Assembly: GCA_000499405.2 (NCBI GenBank)
Contig: HG738137.1
Location: 21,724,603 to 21,788,602, forward strand
DNA from: Onchocerca volvulus
Taxonomy: Eukaryota; Nematoda; Chromadorea; Rhabditida; Onchocercidae
Direction: 5' to 3'
Length of the DNA stretch: 64,000 nucleotides
Part shown: one piece after another, positions 47,491 through 60,119 of the stretch
Layout: every line of letters starts with the position of its first letter
Numbering within the stretch: the stretch's first letter is position 1
Notes under the pieces: model-generated
Seen by the model: only the letters and a program-made list of their open reading frames with translations
What the model was told of the DNA's origin: nothing
Database searches by the model: none
Position numbers and translations under genes: made by a program

Positions 47491-50400
47491 TATCTTTCAC
47501 CCACTAAAATTGAAAAAATAAAATTCAAATAAAATATTTGCTCTGAAATTCATAGTTCGTTTCTAAGATCTCTCCAAGATGGTAGGATATATTTATAATG
47601 TTAGCAACGAAATGCAACACGATGACAGGTATATCTTCGCTTAGATTGCGGAAATAGTCTTTGATGTAAATAAATCATTTGAAATTCAATTAGGGAAGTT
47701 GGCGGCATGAGAAACTATGATAAGTTCAATATCGCTAACAGTTTCTACCTCCAGTAGAATTCGCTCCCTATTTCCTCCTTATTCTCACTTCGATTCACCT
47801 ACCCTTACTTCCCACATTCTTACAATCTGTCCACTCTCTGTCCGACTAATCATACGTCAAGTTTTCTGACCCATCGCAAATGCGTCGCTCCTGTCTCCTT
47901 TTTCTACATTATCCATCTCCCTTTCATCTATTTTTCTTCTTGTAATATTATCACCTCCTCCTCCTTACTCTAAATTTGAATCTTACAGTTTATTTAAATT
48001 TTCAAACTTTTGCTGAAATGAAACTTATGGCACTAAGTATCTATCGATCACAGAACGCATTTCACACTGCTCAAGCAGATTTCATCTTCTTTCCTACCAA
48101 AGTAACTTATATTTCAAGAGTAAGAATTGTGGAAAATTTGTATATAGTGCTTGTCGACATGTTCGGAATTTCAAACAAAATGTATGAATATTTTTAGTCA
48201 AAGACACTCACAATGAACCATTTTACACTTTATTTCATGCTATATTTATGACAGAAATGAGATGACTTGTTGCGTTCTGAATACCTCAACAAATAGCAAT
48301 CTAATAAAAAACAAAGAGTTAAAGAATTTTAACCAACTTGGCATCATGTTTATATATAATCCAGTGAACATTAACATGAGTCCTTTTCAATTATTATTTC
48401 TTAGTAAAAGAACTGGATGAACAAGTGAGTTTTAGTTAATTGGCTTCACTTGGTTTTTGACTAATTTTTCACTGTTCATTGATTTAAACTTATATTTTTT
48501 TCTCATTGAAATGTAGTATGAGCATTAAATCATGTGAAGAACGAATAGTAAAGAAATAATTATGAAATGAAATGAACATGTGTTATTTATTATTTGCCAA
48601 AATTCAATTTTTGTCCCCCTCTTAAGACATAATCAGTAATGAGGTCTCTATATTTACAATAATTATTCCATTCTACCATAATTTGCATTGACAGTACCCT
48701 ATGCTTGCAAAATTTGTTTAAATTAAATTTTGCTGTAAAGTTCGAAGATTTGCAAATCGGTCACCAATTTCTCCCTTCCACAAAAAAGCAATAATATAAT
48801 GAAACATTTGCGATTCCGGAACAAAAAATGAACACACGCTCAAATCCGAATAGTCTCGAGATTTAGACTTTTCTCTTGCATTTTCGCATTTTAGGATAAA
48901 AATTTTTGTGTACAAAACGAATGATTTTATCGTGAGAATTAAGCCATTATTTGGTTTAACATTTCAAAAATCACTTAATCTTTAGGAATGGAAATACATT
49001 ATATCACTGGATAAATTCCAAATCTTGAAATTATTCAAACAGAAGAATATATAATTGAGAAAACGAATTTTTGTCTGTGATCTGCAAATGAAAATTTAGG
49101 CACAAATAATAACATATGACAGTTGAGCAAATCAATTATGACAGAAAGCGCCGATGCTTTCAACTTTATTTGCACAGCAATCATATGGCTAGGAAATTCA
49201 TAGTAAACATTGAGATAATTGCAATAAGTTGAAACGATTCACTACGATTATATATTTTAAATATTTCTAAGACAATGCTTGATGATCATTCGTAATTCGA
49301 TGAATTAGCTTAATTAGCTGGAAAGTATAAAGACTGCTATCAATTATATATTCATTGATGCCTCATGGACAGCATTCAAGCGGATTTTGAAGTTATAGAA
49401 TATGCGACTTTTAATTTTATCTCTAAACATCATCATAATTACAAAATAATGATCACTTTATAGGGTATTTGTATCTACTAAAAATTTTAAGTGCATGACA
49501 ATTTTAGAAATTTCCACTTCTCTCTTACATTCTTTTTTCAAAGCTTTCTCAATCTAACCAGATTGAGGATGTATAGTGATGCTTATTCAAATTTTGAGAA
49601 ATTTTTAGTTTCTATCATGTATTTTCACTACGGGCCGATAAGCCGTCTTTCACTTTTCCAGCTATCTTTGAATTAATGTCGTTTTTATTTCAATCATCAC
49701 CAAAGCCCAATTCTATCTCTGTTATTTTCAAATCTTGTTGCAAAGGGAATCGGAAGATTTTACCAGTGTAGGATAAAAGGATAAGATTTCAGCAGTGAAA
49801 GATTTTATCAATGCTCTGAAGTTAATTAGACTTCTAAGTGTTTCGCAGAATTTTATAATTTAATCTGTGTATGAATCATGTCTCATTATGGGTTTCGAAT
49901 TGGGTTCAGGACGGAATATCTTTATGGATTCCATGTACATCATCATAATCAGTAAATCTCATCGTTCAAAAAATGACAAGAACGACAAAAAAAATACTGA
50001 AATGAATCAAACAAAATTTCAAGATGCTAGGCAATATAAGCATCTCACTTCTTATCTCCATATATCCTTCATACATAAATATATATCCTGCTATCAAACT
50101 GCTGTACATTAGCCACTAGAATTCTCGCTTCGGAAATTGACCAGCAAAGCTTTACATTAAAACAAAAAAGTGAGACATTTGTATTGCCGATGCTCATAAC
50201 AAATTCATCAGAGAAAGAATATGCAAACAAAAAGGAGGAACTGGAAGTGATAAGAAATCATTTAACTTGGAAACTAAATAGTGTTCATTTTCAGAAGTTT
50301 ATACAATGCTGTAGAATAATGTTCGAGAATATTCATATACACTCGAAATGGCATCATCATTTGTGAAACATTTCCATTTTTCATTTTTTCGGAATTCCAG

Positions 50401-51627
50401 TTGTAATTTTTAATAACTTTCGCTAAAGTCTTTTGTTCAGAATCTTAAAATTAGTAAATAGTATAGAACAAAAGAAGGATTTGATGCAAAAATTTGATAC
50501 TTTGCAATATAAGAACAAGGTAATGAGAAGTAGTAAAATGGTGATTAACATCATTCGACAATTGTCAATGAAATGAAGATAAATTAATACATTGACCCCA
50601 TGAACCACATTTTTAGAACTTAACTCAACCAGTTCATGCGGAAAATCTATAAAAAATCTCAAATTTTTTCATAAAAACGAGGACCGAAATATCAACATAG
50701 AATTTCGAACTTTTTGATGGTTTCAGGAACTAGCTACCTGGAAGAATTTAAAAATATTTTCAATACCTACTTTTGATACCAAATCATAACTAATGCTCTA
50801 CATACTACTAACATTCATCAGTACCATGACTAACAGGTTTCGGAGCAGCACTGTCCGGTTTTAAACCTGAGAACCTAAGAATCTGCAAGGAACTGCTCTC
50901 ATTTATTCTTCTTATCACTATTCATTTTTAATATGTCTATTTTCTATCCTTCAATTTCATACATATGTGCCATTTATATCTTTTATTATTCTTTTTTTTT
51001 TTTTTTTTTAAAATTCTATCTTACTATATTTCATTTAAAAAAAAGAAGAAATTCTCTCCCTACCTACCGCTACCGATCTATATCAAAACTTTCCTCAAGC
51101 GGAAATGAGAGTGCGCAGATGCTTCAGTATTGAATGAATGAATACATTATCTAATTAATAAAAACAAGTTTTAGCCAATTGCTTTCTATTAGCAAGAATT
51201 CCGGGTTTCAAATAAAATAAGTAAGCCTGATTATGCAGAATAAGACGTTAGGAAGTTCGTTCTAGCAAGAAAGAGAAATATTTATAATTTTACTGAGTTA
51301 TTTAAACAATGATGATAACTAATAAACGATTACCAAAGATAGTGATATAGAAAAATTAAATGGCTTGACATGAAAGATATGCGAGGATAGAGATCTTATT
51401 CAAACCACTTCACAATTTAATGGACGAGCACTGCTTAGGAAGAATAGCACAATAAATCTAATAACATATTTTATTATGAATATAAAAAGAAAGAAACAAA
51501 GAGACAATTAAATTATATATAAATGTAAAAATAGCATATCACTGCTAAATATAAATTATTGCAACAGCTGTACAACACATTAACCATACACACTATGAAA
51601 GAAGATATCATTGATAATTAGACCTAA
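47491..51627. other. Intergenic region between CBS and PrimPol
   Basis: 4.1 kb. The CBS-proximal part (about 47745-47975) is a C/T-rich stretch on the plus strand, that is, purine-rich on the CBS sense strand. The rest is ordinary AT-rich DNA with no supportable exon. It should contain the CBS promoter and the PrimPol 3' UTR. Confidence 0.55.
47504..47505 (-). promoter_or_regulatory. Candidate trans-splice acceptor of CBS
   Basis: Gene-strand TTTTTTCAATTTTAG ends 13 nt before the ATG. This is a strong nematode 3' splice site with no obvious upstream donor exon. Confidence 0.5.
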
Positions 51628-54600
51628 TTATTTTTTAACTAAAGCAAAAGCACTCAGCAATTCGTCATCCGTTAATTCAAACAAATTCCGACTATCCTGC
51701 AGCACTCCCATTCCTAAAATGACATTTTGACGACGCGATGTTAACATACGCCTCTGAACTTCAGTCTCATTCATTGCTCTCGCCTCTCTTACTAAATCGA
51801 GCAATACCTCTTTTGACATATTATCTCTTTCGACTGTTTCATTTTCAATGTCTGTATTTGCTGCTTGTATCGTAATTTTATCAGCTTCCAATGTCAGATC
51901 TACAAAAATATTTAATGAAAAAAAAAGAAAAATGAAAAAAATTAAGATAAAAAATACTAACTCAAGCTAAAAATTCCGAAAATTTAAGTAATTTTCTTCG
52001 ATACAATATATAAAAAAAGAAAGATATAGAAAGCAAGATTTTCAATCGGAAAACTATGTGATGATTATGTTTAAATGAAAATTTGAAAATAAACGAATGT
52101 TTTAGGCATGATTAAAACCCTGAATTACCTGTCCAAATTAATCGATTTTGAATTGAAAACAAAATATTCCAATCACGAAACTAAGTGAGTTCAATAAACG
52201 ATCAACTAAATAGCTAATACATAACGAGGGACAAAGCAAGGAATCTTCCAGATTTAGCTGCTAGTGATAAAATGCTTAAAAGAAATATGTAATGTGGAGC
52301 AAAAAAAAGTCAAAAAATTGATTAAAATTGAAATTAAGATTAACAAAAACTCTCACCTTTCGTAGACAATAAGGAAGTGCAGACGAAATTCGGCAAAGGA
52401 AAATAATTCGAACTAATACCATTACAATCGACATCAAAACATTTCTGAAAACAGTGCAATTTGTCTAAATCCACAATCCAATATACTCCGTTACTTCGAT
52501 GCTCTCGACCAATATTGAAACAATAACGACAATTTGAGATCTAAAAAAAGTTGGTTTTCTGCCACATAAAAAAACGTTTTCTTGAAATGTTGAAAAGACT
52601 CTGACCGTTTTTCTTCACAGCAGTTCTTATCAAAATGATGATGAGTTAATAAGATCAGTTTTCTTTTTTTTTTTTTCTTTTTTTTTGTCTTTCAGTCACT
52701 AATATCTTTTCATCATGAGCACTATATTCTGTTATAAAATGAAATAATATGAAGTAAGAAAAACATTTGTAAATTATTGAATTAACAAACATAGTAAATG
52801 ATATGTCGAGACATTGTAAATTTATTCATTGACAATCTCCACTGTCGAATGGATGCATTATCCTTCCATCGTCTGAAACATACTTTGTAAATCGAAAGAG
52901 CGAATTAATTACTGATAAATATTTAAAGCGTACCTGTTTATAGCGATGACATGTTGCTCCAATATGGGGAAAGGTGAAGTTGCTCCATGGCCAATCATAT
53001 AATCCAAGCTTTCACTTGATGAGGGCACTGAATACTGATAATTAATCGCAATAATTGGTGATTGAAAAATGGTAATAACGCATCTCTATGCCAAATATGT
53101 TTTAGTATTTATTCTGTTATCAAATCAATTGAAAAACTGCAGAAATCACTCCAGGCTTCATTGTTCTTAGATGTTAATGCTCAAGAGTCAGGTAAAAACA
53201 AGAAATCAGGTGAAATGCAATAAAATCAGGTAAGATAAAATAAAATTAACAGTAAATGTGGAAGAAAGAGAAAGTTCGAGTTATGAAATTAAGTAATTTG
53301 ATGGACGATTTACTATCTTGAACTTTAAGTTTAAATTCAAAATATACCTTGTGTAGGAACTATAAGAGTTTTTGGTTTTTGAATGTTCAGATATTCTCTA
53401 TTTTCAGTTATTGGAATATAAAAGAATTCAGAAGTGCTGTACTTGGCAGGTACAATTAATGAATCCAGAAAAATCTGTTGCTTTGAAGGATATTTCTTTT
53501 GAACATAAAAATTACAACGTTTTGCCAGTACTAAAGGATTGTTCTTTCCCAACTTTGATGACAGATATAAACGAAAATTACGATTCCTGAAAATACTACT
53601 TTTCACTGATCAAGTAAAAATGAAGCTAAGAATTAAGTAACAGAAGTAACATTTCGAAAATGCCAATAAAAATCTGTTGAGTAGCAAGTGAAAACTACTT
53701 ATTCCCTGCTAATGATAATGAGAGTTCTATAAGAAATAAAAATTTCAATATAATTATAGTGACTGCTGTAACAATTATAGAGAACAAAAAGAACTGATCA
53801 GCTTGCCTATCACAGGCTGCCCAGCTGTAAATATAAAAAGACTCTTAAGACTAAATAATATGAAGAAAAAGAATTTAGATTAAAACAGTGTTTCTTTTAA
53901 CAATTCAAATAGTGATGACAGTTTATACTAATTTTGAAACATCAAAACTTGAATTGGATTAGAGATTCATCGTAAGACCGTATCGCTTTATTTCTATTAT
54001 CCATAAAAGAGCAGAAATCTTACGTATCATTTGCCATAAATTTTTTACAGCCAAATGAAAATCTTTATCTTGATCTAATTTTTTAAAGCAATGATTTAAA
54101 CCGAACCAATACGCTTGAAAAATTCAAGCTTTTATCACAACCAAAATACCCCTTCATCACTCAAACTACCAAAGCATATGACAAATTGAAACTCACACAG
54201 AATAAACAGCTGTATCAAATAATGTCGTCAGTTTGGTAGCGTCTACATTCCAAACTAAGCATCGACCAGATGATAACATTTTTTCCTTCAGCTGTTGTAT
54301 AAAAAATTTCATAGAAGTATTTGATGGAAATAAGTGGTTGTCGAATAAATGAACGATAATATGCTCGCTAAATTTGGTAGTCGTTGAAGCATCAAGTACC
54401 AACATTTGCTATAAAACAATAACTCAACACTACTGCAGGATAGATTTATTAGTGCTTATTACTGCTTTTCTATAATATTCTTTCTGTTCAATCTGAAATT
54501 CTGACTCAATAGTGCAAATAACAAACGATTAAAAAGAATAGCTACAAATTTTCAAATCTCAATGGACTCCATGATCTCAACTAATCTATTTATTGCTCAT

Positions 54601-56201
54601 TTCTCTTGATTTCACCAAATTCGAAAACTTCTGGCTTTCAACTGAGCTACATGAAATCAGCAACATTTTGCGATTTTTTTGTGACAAGAAAAACCAAATA
54701 CCAACTTTTTCTGGATCCAGGTCAACACCAAACATTTCCATGAACACTTCAATAACGCAGTCATTAAAGTCCTTAATTAAATCTTTCTCATTAATATTAG
54801 GGTTTGTTTTCCAATAAAATTCAAGATCGAAGTAAAGACGCGCTGGACGATTTTGTGGTATCAATTCGTAAAACGAAACATCGCACTGTTTCTTGTACCA
54901 TTGCCAAAATCGTTGTACTGTCGACACAAGATACTGTCTTTGTCCTGCAAAAATTTAATCAAATAATTTAAAAAATACCTATTTGTATGAATAAACAATA
55001 GAAAAATAATACATTGCAAGTATTCGAGAAAAAAAAAAAACTATTTTTTATCACTAGAGAAAGGCGACGAACTAGTTCTGTTGTGCATTTAGGTGGTTCA
55101 TAAAGTTTAATATGGGATATTTCAGGGCTAGGAGGGGATGTAAATTTTCTCAAATCTGAATTTTTATCTTTTTATATACATCCTATATTAAGGAATATCG
55201 ATAATCATAATTGTGGCAATTTTATTGCCGTCTCAGCATCGTCGGATGCTTTAAGCAAATATATCTTTCACGTTGATACACCATTTAGGCTTACTTTATT
55301 TAGATAACAGAAAATTGAGCTGTGATTATTTTCATACATTAATTTGCCTGCAATAACAGATATTCTTGTTAATTTTCATTTTTTGGTAGTAATTTAGCCA
55401 TACATAAAAGCAAATACTAAACATCCAAGCATTGGTACGGCGTGCAACAAGAGTTGTAACAAAACTATTTTTTATTACTGGAGAAAGGCGACGAACTAGT
55501 TTTGTTGTGCATTTAGATGATTCATAAAAATCATATTTATGCATATTTTGAAATATCATTTTCTAACTTAGTGGTCGAAATCACTTCATCTTCAATACTA
55601 GACAATTTTGTAAAGACTAAAGACTTTTAAAACCATTTGAGTTTTGTAGCTTTTAATTAAAAGTGTATCCATTTCTACTAACCTGGATAATAAATGGAAT
55701 ATTCGAAAGCAAATACTCTTGCCATTGGCCCTTCTTGCTTACATTTTAGCAATGCATCGTCCTGTCGTTTATAAACCATAAAACAACCCAATGAATCTTC
55801 GAAAAGACTTCGTTTTGGTTTTTGCTTCTCCGAAAACGCCATGATTGTAATTCAAAGTCATAAGCTGTATTAGCTTGAAGAGTTCAAATTTCTCTTATTC
55901 TACTATGTCAACAAGAAAATGTATCTTGTATAACTAACAAAATTTACAAAGTATCCAAAAAATAAAAGCCGAGGCAAGTTACTGAACGGTGATTCTCAGT
56001 AATATTTCATACGAACTGCTGCTTTTCGTATTTTCATCAGTATCATAAAGATGACCGAAAAATTCTCAGCAAACGAATTACCTGTACTTTATTCGATATA
56101 ATCTGATTGGTATTCTTAGTTTGTTCATTTCTGTCACGTGCTCCGTAGAACCACGTTTCACTATCCTCAACTGAATTCAGTAGTTTTTGCAGATTATTCA
56201 T
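51628..56201 (-). CDS. PRIMPOL: PrimPol, primase and DNA-directed polymerase, about 528 aa
   Basis: Archaeo-eukaryotic primase that re-primes DNA past lesions in nucleus and mitochondria. Exons: 56201-56082, 55827-55683, 54944-54706, 54408-54197, 53586-53348, 53027-52934, 52872-52791, 52540-52357, 51899-51628. Catalytic motif I is YFDLEF (D128, E130), after FYELIPQNRPARL. Motif II is KFSEHIIVHL (S182, H184). Motif III is LFDTAVYS (D233), followed by NRNFRLYLSSKLGK. The zinc knuckle is C384-x6-H391 and C411-x4-C416, in order and spacing as in human PrimPol (560 aa). The C-terminus ELTDDELLSAF resembles an RPA-binding helix. Exon 52872-52791 was placed by IRQW (human IRRW). The start is uncertain: exon 56201-56082 begins 1 nt after an acceptor and joins in phase at 55827 through a weak TTTTCGGAG acceptor; otherwise translation starts at ATG 55842 (493 aa). 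Confidence 0.88.
55041..55104 (-). repeat. Direct repeat in PrimPol intron, copy A
   Basis: 64 nt matching 55465-55528 at 59 positions; all five differences are transitions. On the minus strand both copies read as an uninterrupted peptide ending LVRRLSLVIKNS (A) or LVRRLSPVIKNS (B). No splice sites make it a PrimPol exon. It is a local duplication or two copies of a dispersed repeat. Confidence 0.7.
55465..55528 (-). repeat. Direct repeat in PrimPol intron, copy B
   Basis: Second copy, 360 nt away in the same orientation, inside the intron between 54945 and 55682. See copy A for the comparison. Confidence 0.7.
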
Positions 56202-57252
56202 TCTGTAGTTTCAATTATTTGATTAGATAAGGATGATACAGTTCGTCACCTGATAATAAAATGAATACAAAATGTGCTACAAAAGGACTGATTCAAAGGA
56301 AAATCAAGGCAATTGTCGATAGTCGTTAAAGTCCGTAGTAGCCTGGCAATAATGACTTAATCAATTATTTATGAGCTGTATTAGTTTTTCCCAAGTTGTA
56401 TAAATCAAAAAAAAAACTGTAGTTTCCAAACCGCTTTTCAATTATCGCAGCATTAATAATACAATGAGAGGCGGAACATGGAAAGATAATGAACAAAACA
56501 GAATTGCCGTTTATTACAGATAACCTTTCTAATACATTTCTGCGTTCCCTTCACTAATCTCCTCGAATTAGCTTACTGCTATGCAGTAATTTTTCAGCAG
56601 TTTTATTTGAAGTTTTTCTATTCGAATTTTGAAATGTTTCTGTACCTAAAAAATCTCATTCCATCAGTAAAGAAAAAAACCCAAATATTTGGCATATAGA
56701 TAATCCTAAGAAATTTGCACAATTTAAAAATAAATTAGACGAAAAATAGAAATATTAGAACAAAGCAAACAACTTTTAATGATTTTTGTTCACATTTAAA
56801 GCTGTTTGGACAATTTATCGAGTATCACTGATTTTACAAAAATCCCAAGAATCCGCACAAAGAACACTATCGAAAAACATATATAATATATGACAATTCA
56901 ACATTGATAATCTTTGATGGCAATAAAATAGTTGAATTATTATAATTTTCAAGTCATTCATATTCAGTGAAGCGCGATTTTCGCTCATTAAGCGATAGTT
57001 GTAAATACAAAAAATAGATTCACTATAAATCGCTTATGTAAGATATGGTTCTAAAATTCTCTTGCAAGATTTCAATTTTAATAGAACCTTTAGCAGAAGT
57101 CTTCATCGAAAGCAAACTCATCAACACTTGAGAAGGAGAAATGTTGCAAATATTTAATGAACCCTTCTTTTAATAACTGGCATCGCTTTTAAGCAACCGC
57201 ACACTTCAAGTTAAAGTATTGCTGATAGGAGTAGCAAAAAGATCATAAAAAT
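56202..57252. other. Spacer between PrimPol and MRPL23
   Basis: 1.05 kb with no supportable exon. It holds the MRPL23 3' end and, at 56203-56204, a 3' splice site (gene strand AAACTACAG) one nucleotide before ATG 56201. Both genes point the same way, so an operon with spliced-leader processing is possible. Confidence 0.5.
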
Positions 57253-58428
57253 CTAAGGCAAGAATTCTCCCACGCCATGGCGATCGCGATTAATATATTC
57301 GGCATTTGTTACATCCGGCATTTTCTGTTTCATTTTATCCCACATTTCTTGCTCCTCATATTTCTCGAACAAATTTGGAAGTTGAAATTCGAATCCTTTC
57401 TTCTGTAACATTTTACTTAGGATATTAGGAAATAGTAAAAGCAGAAAATAAAAGAAAAAATTTGAACAAATTTACAAATATGAGAAATAACAGAAATAAA
57501 AATAATGAAAACTAGTGATGGAAATAAAGATAAAAACCCTGGTTTTTTTTTTTCGTTGCTTTTGATCATTTTTTCCATCACCTTTTATTATTTTTATTTC
57601 TGTTATTCCTTATATTAAATGACTGAATGTTTCAACTACTTATCGCATCAAATAAATCAGCATGAGAGCTGATAGTAAATGCAGTTTGTCTCGAGATGCC
57701 AAGCAAATACGTTTTACAAACAAATTTTGAATAATGTGATTCCAATTTAATTAGTGATAATAAGTTGCCATTGCAATTACCATAAAAACATATGCATATT
57801 TCTTTTCATCTTCTTTCCACAAAGCTCTTCGCTTCTCTTTATCGAGCGGGAAATCATATGTAATATGACCAGCTTTTATCTAAAAGCCTATTATAGTGGG
57901 AAAAAATGATAAATATTTCGAATATCCTGCTGGTAGACATTTGAATGCAACTTTAAATAAAACAAACTGACTGGAGAGCTTGGGAAATGAGGAAATGGGT
58001 AAATACATTAATTAAACAGAGAATTGGACATGACATTAGAGAAAGAATAAGCAAACATGATAACGAAACAAATTCACTGAAATCTGAAATTTACTGATAT
58101 TATAAGAAAAATTACCAAGGTTCGAACTTCTCGAACTGGAAGGTTGTATATTTTCTCCAAATATTCTCTAACATCGTGCCTCGTCATCCTGAATAAAGGA
58201 TTATTCATGGGAGCATACACTTCAGCACTTTATTTAGGATGTTAAACAAGTGCTTACTGTCAAAAGAAATATAACAAATATAACAAACCTTTTGTCAACT
58301 TCGAATTTAACAACATGTTTAGGCAGTCGAGTAGGGTAGGGGTCGACCACTTTCATCCAAAAATCGGGCAAAAACACTCTTGTCTTCGGATTTCCGGGTT
58401 GCCATAAGCGATATATTCTAGTCGACAT
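57253..58428 (-). CDS. mrpl-23: Mitochondrial ribosomal protein uL23m (MRPL23), 153 aa
   Basis: Large-subunit mitoribosome protein, near the exit-tunnel end. Exons: 58428-58289, 58188-58116, 57879-57781, 57402-57253; phases agree. Residues 1-46 (STRIYRLWQPGNPKTRVFLP..) match the family start YPLYRLG-x-P..RVF. MTRHDVREYLEKIYNLPV is the L23 core (human MTRVDLRNYLEGIYNVPV), followed by VREVRT. Then comes KYAYVFM..GFEFQLPNLF, like human VAYVQL..TFTFPDLF. The length of 153 equals the human protein. The start is set by a 3' splice site two nucleotides upstream of the ATG. No separate targeting peptide is visible, as in other MRPL23 proteins. It sits between UGGT and PrimPol on the same strand. Confidence 0.92.
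57484..57609. repeat. 126-nt foldback in MRPL23 intron 3
   Basis: Left arm 57484-57524 and right arm 57571-57609 are near-complementary (AATAACAGAAATAAAAATAA shared exactly, then a TGATGGAAA block). The centre (AAAAACC-CT-GGTTTTT) also pairs, so almost the whole element can fold. It is a candidate MITE-like foldback element; no target-site duplication could be assigned by eye. Confidence 0.6.
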
Positions 58429-60119
58429 TGCTAAATCATCATTTCACAACAATAAAATTTTGAAGCTTAACTGATGATGAAATATTTAAAGATAAAAGCA
58501 GTCTATAACCAAAAGCACCAAAATTAAAAAATCAGGAAATAGATGGTTTTAATTTCATCAAGAAAATGAACAAAAGTGATTTAAAGAATTTACGCAACTC
58601 CTAAAGATTTTTCCAAAAAACATTTCAGCGTAACAGCATTGCAAAAACCTCTGATGAATTAGAATTGAACTTTCTGGCTAAGTAACAAAAGAAGTTTATT
58701 GAGTGTAATTCAATAACAAAATATAACAATTTATCACAAGTGCAATAACTCGAGCATTTCATTATCACTGTCATTGTGTGAATTTGAAATCTCATGTATT
58801 AACTTTTAAATCAGAACAAAGCAGCATCCCATGAAGATTGATTGAATTCAGTGAGCTTTTCAGAATTTCCTAATATGGAGTGAACAAAATATGGCAGAAA
58901 ACAATATGCAGTGAAATGGATAGAGGATGGCCCAAAGCAGAAAACGACAATTGTCGATCCGCCTCTATTATCAATTAGCTTCCAAAAAGAGTTCATCAGA
59001 TGCTCTTACAGGTTGTTTGATGACATCTGTAATAGCAGCAGTAGCAATAACAGTAACCACATGGACAAGTCAGCAAGTAGTAACGAAATTATAAAAAACT
59101 AATCATGTTAATAAATCGAGAGGTCAGACTTCAAAGAGCTAATTATTACCGACTTGAGTTAATTAATGGCAGTATCTCGTAACAATTTCGGGATTTCGGT
59201 AAATGTAAACAGTTATAAACGGAATAAAAGTTTGCTATGTTTCTTGTTTTTTCAAAATCTGCAGAATTTTAACCGATTGAAAAAACTATGCGTAGCAAAG
59301 CCTATTTCAGGAGAGAGAAAAAAATATATAGTCACAAATGATTATCTCATAATTAAAAATTACAATGAAAGCTTAAATTACCAGTATATTTACAAGCATA
59401 TATAAATATGTTTGTAAATTCTATTCGTATACATATAATCAATCCATATTATAAGCTTTAAAAATAGAATAACGCAAATTTTATATAGAAAATAGAAATC
59501 TACCAGAATTAATATATCATTGATACGCAAGAATTCAAAACTAGCATAATCAGTTTTAAGTTAATGGCACAATTATTCACAGGAAGTTTATATCTACTTG
59601 ATTCATTCAATCCATCATGATTATGCTGTTCTTAGAACAACGATTCTAAGAACTAGAAGAAATCATCGTGTTACAGAAATATATAAAAAATACAGAACCC
59701 ATTTTATTATTAAAAAGAATGAAAGATCATAACTAAGAATATAATAATGCAATGTTTAATTATTCACATTGCATCCTCCCCCTAGCAAGTTTATAATCCA
59801 AAAAAAAAAAAAAAAAAAAGAAAAAATTACTTATTTATTGCAAAGAAAAAATCGAATTATCACCATCAAATAAATCTAAACAAAATATTTCATATGAAAT
59901 GATTCAACACGAAAATAGTATACTTTTAATACTCCTATAAACATTGTTCCTTCATCCTACCTGTATTTGCAGACTCTGAAGTTCGCGTATCTTTACAGAC
60001 TAGGAAGGAATCTCATATAGAGTAAAAGGTTAGAAAAGTAAACTTGCAGCAAATAATTTTGATGTCATGATCTTTGAGTAGTGAAATTTTCTCAACATTA
60101 AAACACGCAAAAAAGTAAT
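58429..60119. other. Spacer between MRPL23 and UGGT
   Basis: 1.7 kb. At 58431-58432 a 3' splice site (gene strand GATGATTTAG) lies two nucleotides before the MRPL23 ATG. The rest holds the UGGT 3' UTR and an A-run near 59801-59819. No supportable exon; the open frames at 58911-59102 and 59166-59405 have no family signature. Confidence 0.5.

Noticed and set aside
52541..52933. Direct splice from PrimPol exon 52934 to exon 52540
   Set aside because: The phases clash. Inserting exon 52872-52791 (with IRQW) restores the frame and matches the family.
54968..55153. Minus-strand frame in a PrimPol intron as an extra exon
   Set aside because: PrimPol reads continuously from 55683 to 54944 in phase and this frame has no acceptor/donor pair; it is explained by the direct repeat.
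59801..59819. A-run as a retroposon tail
   Set aside because: Similar runs of 15-20 A or T occur throughout the window without target duplications or upstream coding remnants.
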